DNA of 64,000 bases, taken from positions 8,510 to 72,509 of the forward strand of contig JANNSU010000075.1 in the NCBI GenBank assembly GCA_031394355.1. Direction: 5' to 3'. Numbering within the stretch: the first letter of the stretch is position 1; the number at the start of each line of letters is the position of its first letter. Source of the stretch: JAEUMY01 sp031394355 (lineage in GTDB: Bacteria; Pseudomonadota; Gammaproteobacteria; Burkholderiales; Usitatibacteraceae). Position numbers and translations under genes: made by a program. The notes below the pieces were generated by a model. The model made no database searches and was not told the DNA's origin. It saw nothing but the letters and a program-made list of their open reading frames with translations. Shown here piece by piece: positions 40,980 through 49,814 of the stretch.

Positions 40980-41096
40980 GCAAACACAGATGAACACGGA
41001 TTAACACAGATGATTTCTTGTTTCGATTCCTTGCGAATATTCGCACAGGTCGGATTTGAAGAATCCGTGTTCATCTGCGTTCATCTGTGTTTGCGT
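40980..41096. repeat. Long inverted repeat with the iterated palindrome in its loop
   Basis: Arm 1 (40980-41013) and arm 2 (41061-41096) bracket the tldD-pmbA spacer. The loop contains palindrome copy 16. Confidence 0.85.
41033..41044. repeat. Iterated palindrome copy 16
   Basis: GCGAATATTCGC in the loop of the inverted repeat between tldD and pmbA. Confidence 0.95.
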
Positions 41097-41121
41097 TTGA
41101 ACTGATACCACAAGGAACAGA

Positions 41122-42444
41122 ATGCAAACCTACTTCAACGAACTCGCCGACTGGATCGGCACCCAAATGAAAACCGGCGAGACTTTTCTCGCCTCGCTCT
41201 CAGCCGAGGATTCCGACTTCATCCGCTTCAACCATAGCAAGGTGCGCCAGGCCACCAGCGTGAAGCAGATCGCGCTGACGCTCGGGCTCATCAAGGATCG
41301 TCGCCGCGCGGACATCAAGCTCATGCTGTCGGGCATTCCGGAGCAGGATCGCGCGCAGATCAGCCAGGTGCTCGACATCCTGCGCGCCGATCTCGCACAG
41401 TTGCCGGAGGACCCGTACCTGCTCTATTCGGAGACGGTGAACAACAGCGAGGTGCAATCACAGGCCAAACTGCCCCGCCCGGACGAAGTGCTGGATCAGG
41501 TCACTCGCGAAGGCGCGGGCGTGGATCTGGTCGGCCTCTACGCGGGCGGCAAGCTCTATCGCGGCTTCGCCAATTCGCTAGGCCAGCGCAACTGGCATAG
41601 CGCGGACAATTTCAACTTTGAGTGGTGTCTCTACCACGCAGCCGACAAAGCGGTGAAGTCGAGCTACGCAGGCGCGGTGTGGGATGCACGCGAATATTCG
41701 CAGAAGATGGCGTTCGCCAAAACGCAATTGGCGCGCCTGGGCGACAAGCCCATGGCGCTGAAGCCGGGCCAGTATCGCGCCTGGCTCGCACCCTCGGCGC
41801 TGAATGAAGTGCTGTCCATGCTCTGCTGGGGCGGCTTCGGCATCAAGTCGCAGAAGACCAAGCAGAGCTGCCTCGCGAAGATGATCGAGGACGGTGCGGT
41901 GATGAACCCCGCCGTCAACATCCGCGAGAACACGGCAGAGGGATTGGCGAGCGGATTCCAGCAGGACGGCTTCGTGAAGAAGGGGCGCGTGGATCTCATA
42001 TCCGGCGGCGTGCTCAACGACGCACTGATCTCGCCCCGCTCCGCGATGGAGTATCAGACCGAGACCAATGGCGCCAACCTGTACGAAATGCCGGAATCGC
42101 TCGACATGGCGGGCGGCACATTGAATCGGGACGATGCGCTGACGTCGTTGGACACCGGGCTCCTCATCGGCAACCTCTGGTATCTCAACTTCTCCGACCG
42201 CGCAGCCTGCCGCATGACGGGCATGACACGCTTCGCGACATTCTGGGTGGAAAATGGCGAAATCAAGGCGCCGCTCAACGTCATGCGATTCGATGATTCT
42301 GTTTACCGCATGCTGGGCGACAATCTGGAAGGCCTGACCCGCGAGTGCGAGTTGCAGCCGAGCTCGGACAGCTATGGGGAACGATCCGTCCTGTCCACTC
42401 GTCTACCCGGTGCTCTGGTCAAGGACTTCGCACTGACCCTGTAA
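41122..42444 (+). CDS. pmbA: TldE/PmbA-type metallopeptidase subunit
   Basis: A 440-residue TldD/PmbA-family protein without the HExxxH motif, hence the structural partner of TldD. AAGGAACAG precedes the ATG. The segment DSDFIRFNHSKVRQATSVKQ near the N terminus is typical. The paired gene layout with tldD supports a TldD-TldE complex. The iterated palindrome at 41690 is read as EYS here. Confidence 0.9.
   Translation: MQTYFNELADWIGTQMKTGETFLASLSAEDSDFIRFNHSKVRQATSVKQIALTLGLIKDRRRADIKLMLSGIPEQDRAQISQVLDILRADLAQLPEDPYLLYSETVNNSEVQSQAKLPRPDEVLDQVTREGAGVDLVGLYAGGKLYRGFANSLGQRNWHSADNFNFEWCLYHAADKAVKSSYAGAVWDAREYSQKMAFAKTQLARLGDKPMALKPGQYRAWLAPSALNEVLSMLCWGGFGIKSQKTKQSCLAKMIEDGAVMNPAVNIRENTAEGLASGFQQDGFVKKGRVDLISGGVLNDALISPRSAMEYQTETNGANLYEMPESLDMAGGTLNRDDALTSLDTGLLIGNLWYLNFSDRAACRMTGMTRFATFWVENGEIKAPLNVMRFDDSVYRMLGDNLEGLTRECELQPSSDSYGERSVLSTRLPGALVKDFALTL
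41690..41701. repeat. Iterated palindrome copy 17
   Basis: GCGAATATTCGC inside pmbA, read as R-E-Y-S-Q. Confidence 0.95.
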
Positions 42445-42451
42445 AAAGTGG

Positions 42452-42480
42452 TTGACCGGCAGCACAGATTTAAATAGACT
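42452..42480 (+). promoter_or_regulatory. Sigma-70-type promoter of mltD
   Basis: TTGACC at 42452-42457 and TAGACT at 42475-42480 are separated by exactly 17 bases in an AT-rich stretch, 28 bases before the mltD start codon. Confidence 0.7.
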
Positions 42481-42508
42481 TTTCCACATTAAAATAAAGA
42501 GTTACCGG

Positions 42509-44161
42509 ATGATCTTCAGGCGCAGCCTTATCTCCTGCTCGGTCTTGGCTGCGTTGTTGGCAGCGCAGATGACGCCCTTCTCGGCCTGGGCTCAGACGGC
42601 ACCCGCACATACTGCATTGGGGCCATCGATTCCGGATGAGGCCCCGCTGCCACCACCACCCGCTGCTGCAGAGCCGCTGCCGCCGCTCTCGCCAGCAGAA
42701 GCGCAAGCCAACCGCGATCTGTGGGAACGGATTCGTGCCGGGTTCAAGATGGCACCCCTTGAATCGCCTTTGGTGCTGGTGCATGAGGACTGGTATTCCC
42801 GCCGCCCCGACTACATCGGCCGATTTGTGGATCGCGGTGCCCTGTATCTGCATCACATCGTGGAGGAAGTCGAGAAGCGCGGCATGCCGATGGAAATCGC
42901 GCTGCTGCCCGTCATCGAAAGCGCGTTCAATCCCGGTGCCTATTCCCGCGCCCACGCCTCCGGCATGTGGCAATTCATTCCTTCGACCGGCAAGCTCTAC
43001 GGCCTCGATCAGAACTGGTGGACGGACCATCGTCGTGACGTGGTTGCCTCGACTCACGCAGCACTCAACTACCTCGAAAAGCTCTACAACCAGTTCAACA
43101 GCTGGGAGCTGGCACTGGCTGCCTACAACTGTGGCGAAGGCTGCGTCGGCCGCGCCATCGCGAAAAACGAAAAGCGCAACAAGCCGACCGACTTCCTGTC
43201 GCTCGACCTGCCAAAGGAGACCCGCAACTACGTCCCCAAGCTGCTCGCCGTGAAGAACATCATCCAGTGGCCCTCCTCCTACGGCATCAAGCTGGAGGCC
43301 ATCCCGGATGAGCCCTACTTCACCCGTGTGGCCGCGCCGCCCAAGATTGATGTGAAGCTTGCAGCGAAACTGGCAGAGATGCCGGAAGACGAATTCGTCG
43401 CCCTCAATCCTGCATTCAACAAACCTGTTGCCGCCGTCGAGAGCGGGCATTTTCTGCTCCCCATCGACAAGGCACCGGTGTTCCGCGAGAACCTGGAGAA
43501 CTACGACAAGCCGCTCGTCTCGTGGTCAGCGTACTCCGCGCAGCGCGGCGAATCCGTCGACCAGATTGCGAAGAAGCATGGCGTGACGCCATCTTATTTA
43601 CGCACCGTGAATGGCCGCCTCAAGGAACGCAAGGGCAAGCTGGCGCAGCCGATGCTGCTGATGGTGCCGGCGCAGGCGGGCGGGCTGATTCGTGCCTCGC
43701 TGGATGTTTCCCCACCGGCAGCCCAGACAGCGGCACAGCAGCCCCGATCCGATGTGCCGTTCACCTACCGCGTGCGGCCCGGCGATTCGCTCTATGTCAT
43801 CGCCAATCGCCACGACCTGGATGTCGAGGACTTGCGCGAATTCAACAATTTGCGGGGCAACCATCTCGCTGTCGGGCAGACGCTTCGCCTTACCGGTGCG
43901 TCCGCCCCGCTGCTGAAATCGACGCCGGTCGTGGCTGCTGCCCGTCCTGCGGCAGAGCGACCGACCGCCACCAAGGCAGCACCCGTTGCGAGCCAGGCGG
44001 TAGCCGCTGCTACCACCCGCACCTACACCGTGCGCGCCGGCGATACGCTCTACTCCATCGCGCAGCGATTCGGTATCGCGCTGAACGATCTGCTGGCGTG
44101 GAACAATCTCACGGCACAGTCTGTCATCCAGCCGGGTAGGCAGGTCCGCGTCAGGGCCTGA
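42509..44161 (+). CDS. mltD: Membrane-bound lytic murein transglycosylase D
   Basis: A 550-residue exported enzyme that cleaves peptidoglycan glycan strands. The start at 42509 gives a signal peptide ending SAWAQT. The GH23 domain has PVIESAFNPGAYSRAHASGMWQ, with the catalytic Glu near residue 140. Two clear LysM domains follow (YRVRPGDSLYVIANRHDL and YTVRAGDTLYSIAQRFGI), with a weaker third one before them (SAQRGESVDQIAKKHGV). The layout matches MltD. It has its own promoter. Confidence 0.95.
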   Translation: MIFRRSLISCSVLAALLAAQMTPFSAWAQTAPAHTALGPSIPDEAPLPPPPAAAEPLPPLSPAEAQANRDLWERIRAGFKMAPLESPLVLVHEDWYSRRPDYIGRFVDRGALYLHHIVEEVEKRGMPMEIALLPVIESAFNPGAYSRAHASGMWQFIPSTGKLYGLDQNWWTDHRRDVVASTHAALNYLEKLYNQFNSWELALAAYNCGEGCVGRAIAKNEKRNKPTDFLSLDLPKETRNYVPKLLAVKNIIQWPSSYGIKLEAIPDEPYFTRVAAPPKIDVKLAAKLAEMPEDEFVALNPAFNKPVAAVESGHFLLPIDKAPVFRENLENYDKPLVSWSAYSAQRGESVDQIAKKHGVTPSYLRTVNGRLKERKGKLAQPMLLMVPAQAGGLIRASLDVSPPAAQTAAQQPRSDVPFTYRVRPGDSLYVIANRHDLDVEDLREFNNLRGNHLAVGQTLRLTGASAPLLKSTPVVAAARPAAERPTATKAAPVASQAVAAATTRTYTVRAGDTLYSIAQRFGIALNDLLAWNNLTAQSVIQPGRQVRVRA

Positions 44162-44209
44162 TCCTGCGATTGGGTTACCCCGGTTGCGGCAACAGCAGCA
44201 ACTGCCGCT

Positions 44210-44221
44210 GCGAATATTCGC
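44210..44221. repeat. Iterated palindrome copy 18
   Basis: GCGAATATTCGC in the spacer after mltD. Confidence 0.95.
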
Positions 44222-44301
44222 AATGCTTGTTGGCGGCGCGCGCAGCGCTAAGTGAAGTCGTCCAAGAGTGTGCAGCAGGGGCTGGTGTGATAATGAAAGA
44301 C

Positions 44302-44370
44302 CTGACCCTATTTGTCGTGTGACCCTATTTGTCGTGCTATTTGTCGTGACCCCATTTGTCCATTTGTCGC
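44302..44370. repeat. Short tandem repeats of the ATTTGTCGTG type
   Basis: CCCTATTTGTCGTG occurs twice, then CTATTTGTCGTG, CCCATTTGTC and CATTTGTCGC. The 314-base spacer 44162-44475 holds this array and palindrome copy 18. I see no gene in it. Confidence 0.75.
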
Positions 44371-44475
44371 AAAAGGCAAGGCCCCCATGATCCTGCGATA
44401 GATGCCAGACAGATTGGGGTGTAAGCAAGTGTTCCTGGCTGCGACAAACAGGCGTCGAATTATAGGAGTGTCTCC

Positions 44476-44802
44476 ATGTCCAGCCAGCCACTGTCTACTC
44501 GCCGTGTTTTCCTGACCCAAGTGGTCGTGGGCGGCTCCGCTTTCATCGCTTTCGGGGCACAGGCGCAGCAGCAGCCCCGCGTTGACGAACGTGATGCGCA
44601 GGCGATGGCACTCGGCTACGTGGCCGATTCCGCCAAAGCCGATGCGAAGAAGTTTCCCAATCGTGCCAAGGATCAGATGTGCAAAGGCTGCCAGCTTTAC
44701 TCAGGCAAGGTCAACGATGCCAATGGACCCTGCGCGATCTTCGGGGGCAAACACGTGCTTTCAGGTGGCTGGTGCAGCAGCTGGACCAAACGGGCCACTT
44801 GA
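44476..44802 (+). CDS. High-potential iron-sulfur protein (HiPIP)
   Basis: A 108-residue exported electron carrier. TAGGAG precedes the ATG. A Tat signal (STRRVFLT) is expected, because HiPIPs are folded before export. The four cluster Cys are at 69, 72, 86 and 100 (CKGCQLYSG ... CAIFGGK ... WCSSW), the exact HiPIP pattern. HiPIPs carry electrons between quinol-oxidising complexes and reaction centres or oxidases. The next gene encodes a c-heme membrane protein. Confidence 0.94.
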   Translation: MSSQPLSTRRVFLTQVVVGGSAFIAFGAQAQQQPRVDERDAQAMALGYVADSAKADAKKFPNRAKDQMCKGCQLYSGKVNDANGPCAIFGGKHVLSGGWCSSWTKRAT

Positions 44803-44872
44803 TCGGCTTCCCGCATGCCCGCTACTGGAGGCTGCAACGCACTGGTGATCGACCTGGGCAGAAACTGATTTC

Positions 44873-46099
44873 ATGAACAAAGCGACCAACAGCAGCGCGT
44901 TTGAACAGTCCTTCATCTTTCACATGATTCGGGACTTCTTTGCGTTGCTGGTTTTGGTGGCGGTGGTGGAGTTGGGCATTCGCTACGCCGCTGTGCGCTG
45001 GGACTTCAGCCGCCATGAACCTGCGCGTGTGGCCAGCGCGGCGCAGCAACTGGCAAACGACGTGAAGTCGATCATGCTCAATGCCGGCGGGCCGACTGCG
45101 GCGCGTACCGTGTACCCTATTCTCAACCGCAATTACGAAGACTTGGGCCTATCGATCGCCGTGTTGCCCAGCCCGGTGACCGTAGAGTCGATCAAGGTCC
45201 AGCTCGGCATGGACGCCAAAGGCCTGCAGCCCCGCTGGGCAGAGGGCACCCACACCGAGGCCAGCGTCGAACTGCGAGCGGAACAGTTTTGCCAAGGTTG
45301 CCATGTGAAAGCGCTTCTGGGCGACGTGCTCGGAACCGTTCAGGTGCGCAGCTATCTGCAGCGCATGGAAGCGATGTGGTGGCACGAGGTCCGCCTGACC
45401 GCTGTTGCGCTGAGCATGAAAATTCTGGTGCACACGATTCTGTTGTTTTTGCTCCTGCGAATCCGCATGGAGCCGTTACTGGCGCTGCGCCAAACCATGT
45501 CCGTCCTGGCTCGCGGCGTGATGGACTTGTCGCCGCGGGCGACAGTGAAGGGCCATGATGAATTTGCTGAGCTCGCGCAGGATTTGAACCATTTTCTGGA
45601 CCGCATCACGCAGATCGTGCACGACCTGGATCGCATCCTGAGCGAAGTGGTCAGCGTGGGCACCCGGCTGGGCCAGGTCAATGTTCAACTCGAAAGACAA
45701 CTATCTGGCTTGCGCGACGCTGGGATACAGGCCGTCGAGCATGGAATGCGCCAAAGGTTGGACATACAGCGTGTAGCCTCTCGCGAGGCCGGGGCCTTCG
45801 AATCCCTGACACGAACGCTGGAAGACCTCGTGGCGGCAGCCCCTTCGCGTCCTGACGTGGTGCCAGCACTGGGCGAGTACCTGCAGCGCATCCGCTCGAG
45901 CTTTTCTGCGGTGAACAGTGCGCTGGAGGTGACCGCAGCCGGGCTGGCCGCGCCCGAGATGCCGTCAGCTCAATACCAGGTCTTCGCCCAGTCGCTGCAC
46001 GACATGGCCTTGTTGGAGGCAACGATGCAACAAGTGGCCGAGTCAGGCCAGCAGGTGCTGCATCGGTTGAGTCAAGGGCGACAACAGACGGCCGCGTAG
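44873..46099 (+). CDS. Membrane protein with periplasmic c-type heme site and HAMP domain
   Basis: A 408-residue inner-membrane protein that I infer to be a redox or ligand sensor. Membrane helices are at about 18-40 and 174-196, with a periplasmic domain between them that carries a single CQGCH heme site (140-144). A HAMP-like domain follows (about 197-250, with GHDEFAELAQDLNHFLDRI), then long coiled-coil helices to the C terminus. No kinase, cyclase or methyl-accepting signalling domain is seen, so its output is unknown. It starts 70 bases after the HiPIP gene, suggesting a link to HiPIP redox state. Confidence 0.8.
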   Translation: MNKATNSSAFEQSFIFHMIRDFFALLVLVAVVELGIRYAAVRWDFSRHEPARVASAAQQLANDVKSIMLNAGGPTAARTVYPILNRNYEDLGLSIAVLPSPVTVESIKVQLGMDAKGLQPRWAEGTHTEASVELRAEQFCQGCHVKALLGDVLGTVQVRSYLQRMEAMWWHEVRLTAVALSMKILVHTILLFLLLRIRMEPLLALRQTMSVLARGVMDLSPRATVKGHDEFAELAQDLNHFLDRITQIVHDLDRILSEVVSVGTRLGQVNVQLERQLSGLRDAGIQAVEHGMRQRLDIQRVASREAGAFESLTRTLEDLVAAAPSRPDVVPALGEYLQRIRSSFSAVNSALEVTAAGLAAPEMPSAQYQVFAQSLHDMALLEATMQQVAESGQQVLHRLSQGRQQTAA

Positions 46100-46140
46100 G
46101 GCCAAACAGGCCGTGTAGCAGGAATCAATTGTGGGCTGTC

Positions 46141-46193
46141 CCCTATTGTTCGTTGGTTTGGACCCCGTTGGTTTGTGGTTTGCGTTGGTTTGC
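46141..46193. repeat. GTTGGTTTG short repeats
   Basis: CGTTGGTTTG recurs three times with GTTTGTGG between. The 189-base spacer 46100-46288 has no gene. Confidence 0.6.
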
Positions 46194-46288
46194 TAAGTTC
46201 CTTGGCCTCAGTCTTGCCAGCGCAAAAAAACTGGTGTCTTAGTAATTTACTACGCCACTGGAAGTAAGAATAATTCTACTCACGCCCG

Positions 46289-46735
46289 CTAGCAACCCGG
46301 CCCCCAATCTACGTCGTACACCACAAATTCCCAACCGCCAATCGTATCGTCTAGAACTTTTACTCCGTACCACTCCCAACGTCCGTAGTATTTCGGCTGT
46401 GAGCACTCAGCATAGGTCGGCTCACCACCTCCCTCGTCAGCCCTTCTTGGAGTCTGGCGCGTTCCGGCGATTGGTGTTGCAGACACAATTTGAGCACTTC
46501 TAAAGAGAACAACACGCTCAATGATTCCATCTGGATACTTCACGCAATACTCGCCCGGAGGTGACAGAGCTCCATAGGCTTCTATAACCGCATATCCAAG
46601 ACCGGTACGCCATTGCTCCGCAGTAGGATAGTGGGAGTTGGGGCTCGAAGGATGACTTACCAACCTAGCGCCTTCACAGGCGATTGCGGAAACAGTCACA
46701 AGCATTAGCCACAGACCAAGTATCCATTTACTCAT
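46289..46735 (-). CDS. Orphan exported protein
   Basis: A 148-residue protein with a signal peptide (LGLWLMLVTVSAIACEG). The Cys at its end could be a lipobox-like site, but the context is not convincing. The mature part has several Cys and Tyr/Trp residues and ends WGPGC. No family is recognised. The codon use is visibly richer in A/T than that of neighbours. It overlaps the upstream gene by four bases, so the two are a translational pair, perhaps acquired together. Confidence 0.65.
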   Translation of the reverse strand: MSKWILGLWLMLVTVSAIACEGARLVSHPSSPNSHYPTAEQWRTGLGYAVIEAYGALSPPGEYCVKYPDGIIERVVLFRSAQIVSATPIAGTRQTPRRADEGGGEPTYAECSQPKYYGRWEWYGVKVLDDTIGGWEFVVYDVDWGPGC

Positions 46736-47733
46736 TTGCCGCTCCTTATGCCAAGTTGTCGTAGGTCTCGGTTGCGTATTGTTGTGATGATTTGCTGCTG
46801 CAAAGTTTGAGCCAAATTCATGTCTTCTGGGCTCAAAATGTACCTCTGATAGAAGCTACCTACAGAATCTGCGTTACAACGTCTTGTCATTCGGCATTCT
46901 GTAGCAATTAGCTCGTTATTTGTGGAGCAATCCATGCCGAAAGAGCAAGATGCAAGAATCCAGGCGGCTTCGGCAACTGCAGGAGATGCACCTTGAAATA
47001 GGCTATTCTGAAAGTTGGATGAATTTTGGTGCAGAGCGGTACGCCATACTTGCCCCATGGATTGGAGAGCTAACGGGTTCTCACTTAGAATTAGATCCGA
47101 TGCTTCAACAAGCAGAGCGCTGGCATTCTTAGACATAATCGCGTTTTGCTGGAGCGCAACTGATCGGGCTTCGATGCTCTTTCCTGCGTGGAGAGTACTT
47201 AAGTCGGCAGCAAGTCTCTCAGCCGTCAATTCGGAGAAGTAATCTCTACATGCCTCCACATAGGCGGCGACTCGCTCTCTATGAAGCGTGTCTTCCAAGG
47301 GATTGGGGGCTGCCTTCGAACGGACTCGGTCAACAAAAGCAACGTACTTGTCCACACCGAAACCGGTAAGAGACCCACAAGACAATCGCTTGTATTCGGC
47401 CAAAAAGCGCTCGGTAGAGTCGATGGGGGCGCCTTTGTACCTTCTATGGAAGTCAGAAGCAGACTTTGTGCTTCCATACTCATCCCACAATTTATGCATT
47501 CTCAAAGAAGCCCCTTCTTGGCTCACCAAAACGGGGCGCGCCGAGGTTGCATCCAGCTTAGGTTGCAATTGCGCCGATACAGATTCGCTGGATGTTCGAG
47601 GTGGCTGCGTGGAAAGAGTCGGCCCTTTAGCTCCATCTAGAGCTGGAAGCTCTCCATGAAAAAAATATGCGAGTGAAGCAATTCCGATTGAGGCGACTAT
47701 CAGCACACCAATTAACAGTTTTGTTTTGGGCAT
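46732..47733 (-). CDS. Orphan membrane-anchored protein
   Basis: A 333-residue protein with one N-terminal membrane helix (about 6-24) and a large, mostly helical periplasmic part with scattered Cys pairs (ASCSFGMDC, ECRMTRRC). The family is not recognised. Base composition is AT-richer than that of the flanking genes, as for its partner at 46289. Together they look like an acquired two-gene cassette, possibly lost or gained as a unit. No mobile genes flank it. Confidence 0.65.
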   Translation of the reverse strand: MPKTKLLIGVLIVASIGIASLAYFFHGELPALDGAKGPTLSTQPPRTSSESVSAQLQPKLDATSARPVLVSQEGASLRMHKLWDEYGSTKSASDFHRRYKGAPIDSTERFLAEYKRLSCGSLTGFGVDKYVAFVDRVRSKAAPNPLEDTLHRERVAAYVEACRDYFSELTAERLAADLSTLHAGKSIEARSVALQQNAIMSKNASALLVEASDLILSENPLALQSMGQVWRTALHQNSSNFQNSLFQGASPAVAEAAWILASCSFGMDCSTNNELIATECRMTRRCNADSVGSFYQRYILSPEDMNLAQTLQQQIITTIRNRDLRQLGIRSGK

Positions 47734-47985
47734 TTTCTAGTATTGCTATCAAACTAAATGTGTTTGCATGGCCAAGCGCCGAGAGTAGTAATGCTCGTTC
47801 AACATCCAATTTAAGTAAAGCGCATCCACTTCAACCCCAGGGTGGATTCAACTACCCTCCCTGAGGCTCAACCATCCCATCCTGATCGCCCGATCCGGCG
47901 AATGATAATTCGCACACTATCACAACAATCCCCACAGTCCTCATTCTGAAATCGTCGACTATTTCTTGAGTCAAGCAGTGCCACT
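47734..47985. other. AT-rich spacer upstream of the orphan pair
   Basis: These 252 bases hold no gene I can support. The left part is AT-rich, like the orphan pair, and may carry its promoter. The right part lies just beyond the yejF stop codon. Confidence 0.4.
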
Positions 47986-49689
47986 TCACGCCGCTGTCCG
48001 GCTCCCATCCCAACCCTTCGGGATCGAGCCCAGCAGCTTCTTCGTGTACTCCTGCTTCGGATTGAGGTAAATCTCGTCCGAATTGGCGACTTCCACCACG
48101 TCGCCTTCGCTCATCACCATCACCTGGTCGGAGATGTACTTCACCACCGCGAGGTCATGCGAGATGAAGATATAGCTCATGCCGAACTCGTCCTGCAGAT
48201 CCTGCAACAGGTTAAGCACCTGCGCCTGCACCGACACGTCCAGCGCGGACACGGATTCGTCGCAGATCAGCACCTCGGGCTTCATGGTCAGGCAGCGTGC
48301 AATGGCGATGCGCTGACGCTGGCCACCGGAAAATTCGTGCGGATACTTGTAGAACGACACCGGCGGCAGCCCGACCTTTTTCAGCAGCTCCAGCGCCATC
48401 TGCACGCGCTCCTGCTGATTGGTGCCAATGCCGTGCACGTCCATCGGCTCCTGCAAAATCTGGCCCACAGTCATGCGCGGGTTGAGCGATGCGTATGGGT
48501 TCTGGAAAATGATCTGGATGCGGCGCTTGTACTTCATGAAGTCTTTTTCGGAGAGCTTCAGGATATCCACGCCGTCGAACAGGACTTCACCGCCAGTGGC
48601 ATCGTGCAGGCGCATGAGGGTCAACCCCACCGTCGTCTTGCCAGAGCCGGATTCACCCACGAGACCCAGCGTCTTGCCCTTGGCCAGCTTGAAGGACGCA
48701 TCCTTTACGGCAGCGACTTTGCGCTTCTTGAACAGGCCATCCTTCAGCTCGAACTCCTTCTTCAGGTGCTTTACTTCAAGAATGATCGGCTCGCTGCCGG
48801 TGAGGCCGCGCGTGCGCTGCTCGGTCATGACCTTGCCGTCGCCCTTGAGGAAGTCGTCGATCACCGGCAGCCGCTTGGGGCGCACTTCGATGCGTGGGCG
48901 GCAAGACAGCAGTGCCTTGGTGTACGGATGTTGGGGGTTCTCGAAAATTTCCTTGGCGGTACCCTTCTCTTGAATCTCGCCTTGCTGCATGACGACGACG
49001 GAATCGGCAATCTCGCCCACGACACCCAGATCATGGGTAATGAACAGTACGGACATCTGATGCTTCTGCTGCAGATTCGCGATGAGGTCGAGGATCTGCT
49101 TCTGAATGGTCACATCCAGTGCAGTGGTCGGCTCGTCGGCGATGAGCAGCTTGGGCTCACAGGCAATGGCCATGGCGATCATGACGCGCTGCTGCTGGCC
49201 GCCAGACATCTCGTGCGGGTAAGACTTGATTCGCAATTTCGGATTGGGGATGCCAACCTCATTCAACAACTCTTCCACTCTCGCCCAGGCCTGGGCCTTG
49301 CTCATGCCCATGTGCAAGCGAAGCACCTCGGCAATCTGGTCGCCGACGGTGAACACCGGATTCAGCGACGTCATCGGCTCCTGGAAGATGACCGAGATTT
49401 CCTTGCCGCGCAGTTTCTGCATTTCCCGCATGCCGAGCTTCAGCAGATTGCGGCCTTCATAGTTGATGACGCTATCTGGATGAATGATGGACTGCCCTTC
49501 CGGCAGCAGGCCCAGCATGGACATTGCCGACACTGATTTTCCGGAGCCGGATTCGCCGACCAGGGCGACGGTCGAGTTGCGCGGCACCTTGAAGCTCACA
49601 CCCTTTACGGCTTCGAAAACCTGACCTTGATCCAGACGGAAGGAAATGGTCAGGTTGTCGACTTCCAGCAGGTTCGGGGATTGGGTCAT
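47986..49689 (-). CDS. yejF: Peptide ABC transporter, double ATP-binding protein YejF
   Basis: A 567-residue protein with two full ATPase domains. Walker A motifs are GESGSGKSVS and GESGSGKTTVGL. Signature motifs are MSGGQQQRVMIA and FSGGQRQRIAIA, and Walker B motifs are LLIADEPTTALD and VLICDESVSALD. It powers a YejABEF-type importer for peptides (microcin C type in E. coli). It is the last gene of the minus-strand operon. The 133-base gap before it holds repeats. Confidence 0.95.
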   Translation of the reverse strand: MTQSPNLLEVDNLTISFRLDQGQVFEAVKGVSFKVPRNSTVALVGESGSGKSVSAMSMLGLLPEGQSIIHPDSVINYEGRNLLKLGMREMQKLRGKEISVIFQEPMTSLNPVFTVGDQIAEVLRLHMGMSKAQAWARVEELLNEVGIPNPKLRIKSYPHEMSGGQQQRVMIAMAIACEPKLLIADEPTTALDVTIQKQILDLIANLQQKHQMSVLFITHDLGVVGEIADSVVVMQQGEIQEKGTAKEIFENPQHPYTKALLSCRPRIEVRPKRLPVIDDFLKGDGKVMTEQRTRGLTGSEPIILEVKHLKKEFELKDGLFKKRKVAAVKDASFKLAKGKTLGLVGESGSGKTTVGLTLMRLHDATGGEVLFDGVDILKLSEKDFMKYKRRIQIIFQNPYASLNPRMTVGQILQEPMDVHGIGTNQQERVQMALELLKKVGLPPVSFYKYPHEFSGGQRQRIAIARCLTMKPEVLICDESVSALDVSVQAQVLNLLQDLQDEFGMSYIFISHDLAVVKYISDQVMVMSEGDVVEVANSDEIYLNPKQEYTKKLLGSIPKGWDGSRTAA

Positions 49690-49745
49690 GTCGTCATTCC
49701 AATAGTTGACTGGACCCCGTGTCGCGGCACGAGGTGAACGTCATT

Positions 49746-49757
49746 GCGAATATTCGC
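49746..49757. repeat. Iterated palindrome copy 19
   Basis: ATTGCGAATATTCGCAAT, the longest perfect form (18 bases), in the first direct repeat. Confidence 0.95.
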
Positions 49758-49802
49758 AATAGGTTTCCGGACCCCGTGTCGCGGCACGGGGTGACGATGA
49801 TT

Positions 49803-49814
49803 GCGAATATTCGC
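49803..49814. repeat. Iterated palindrome copy 20
   Basis: The second direct repeat carries an extended perfect palindrome, GATTGCGAATATTCGCAATC, within ATGATTG...CAATCAT. Confidence 0.95.
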
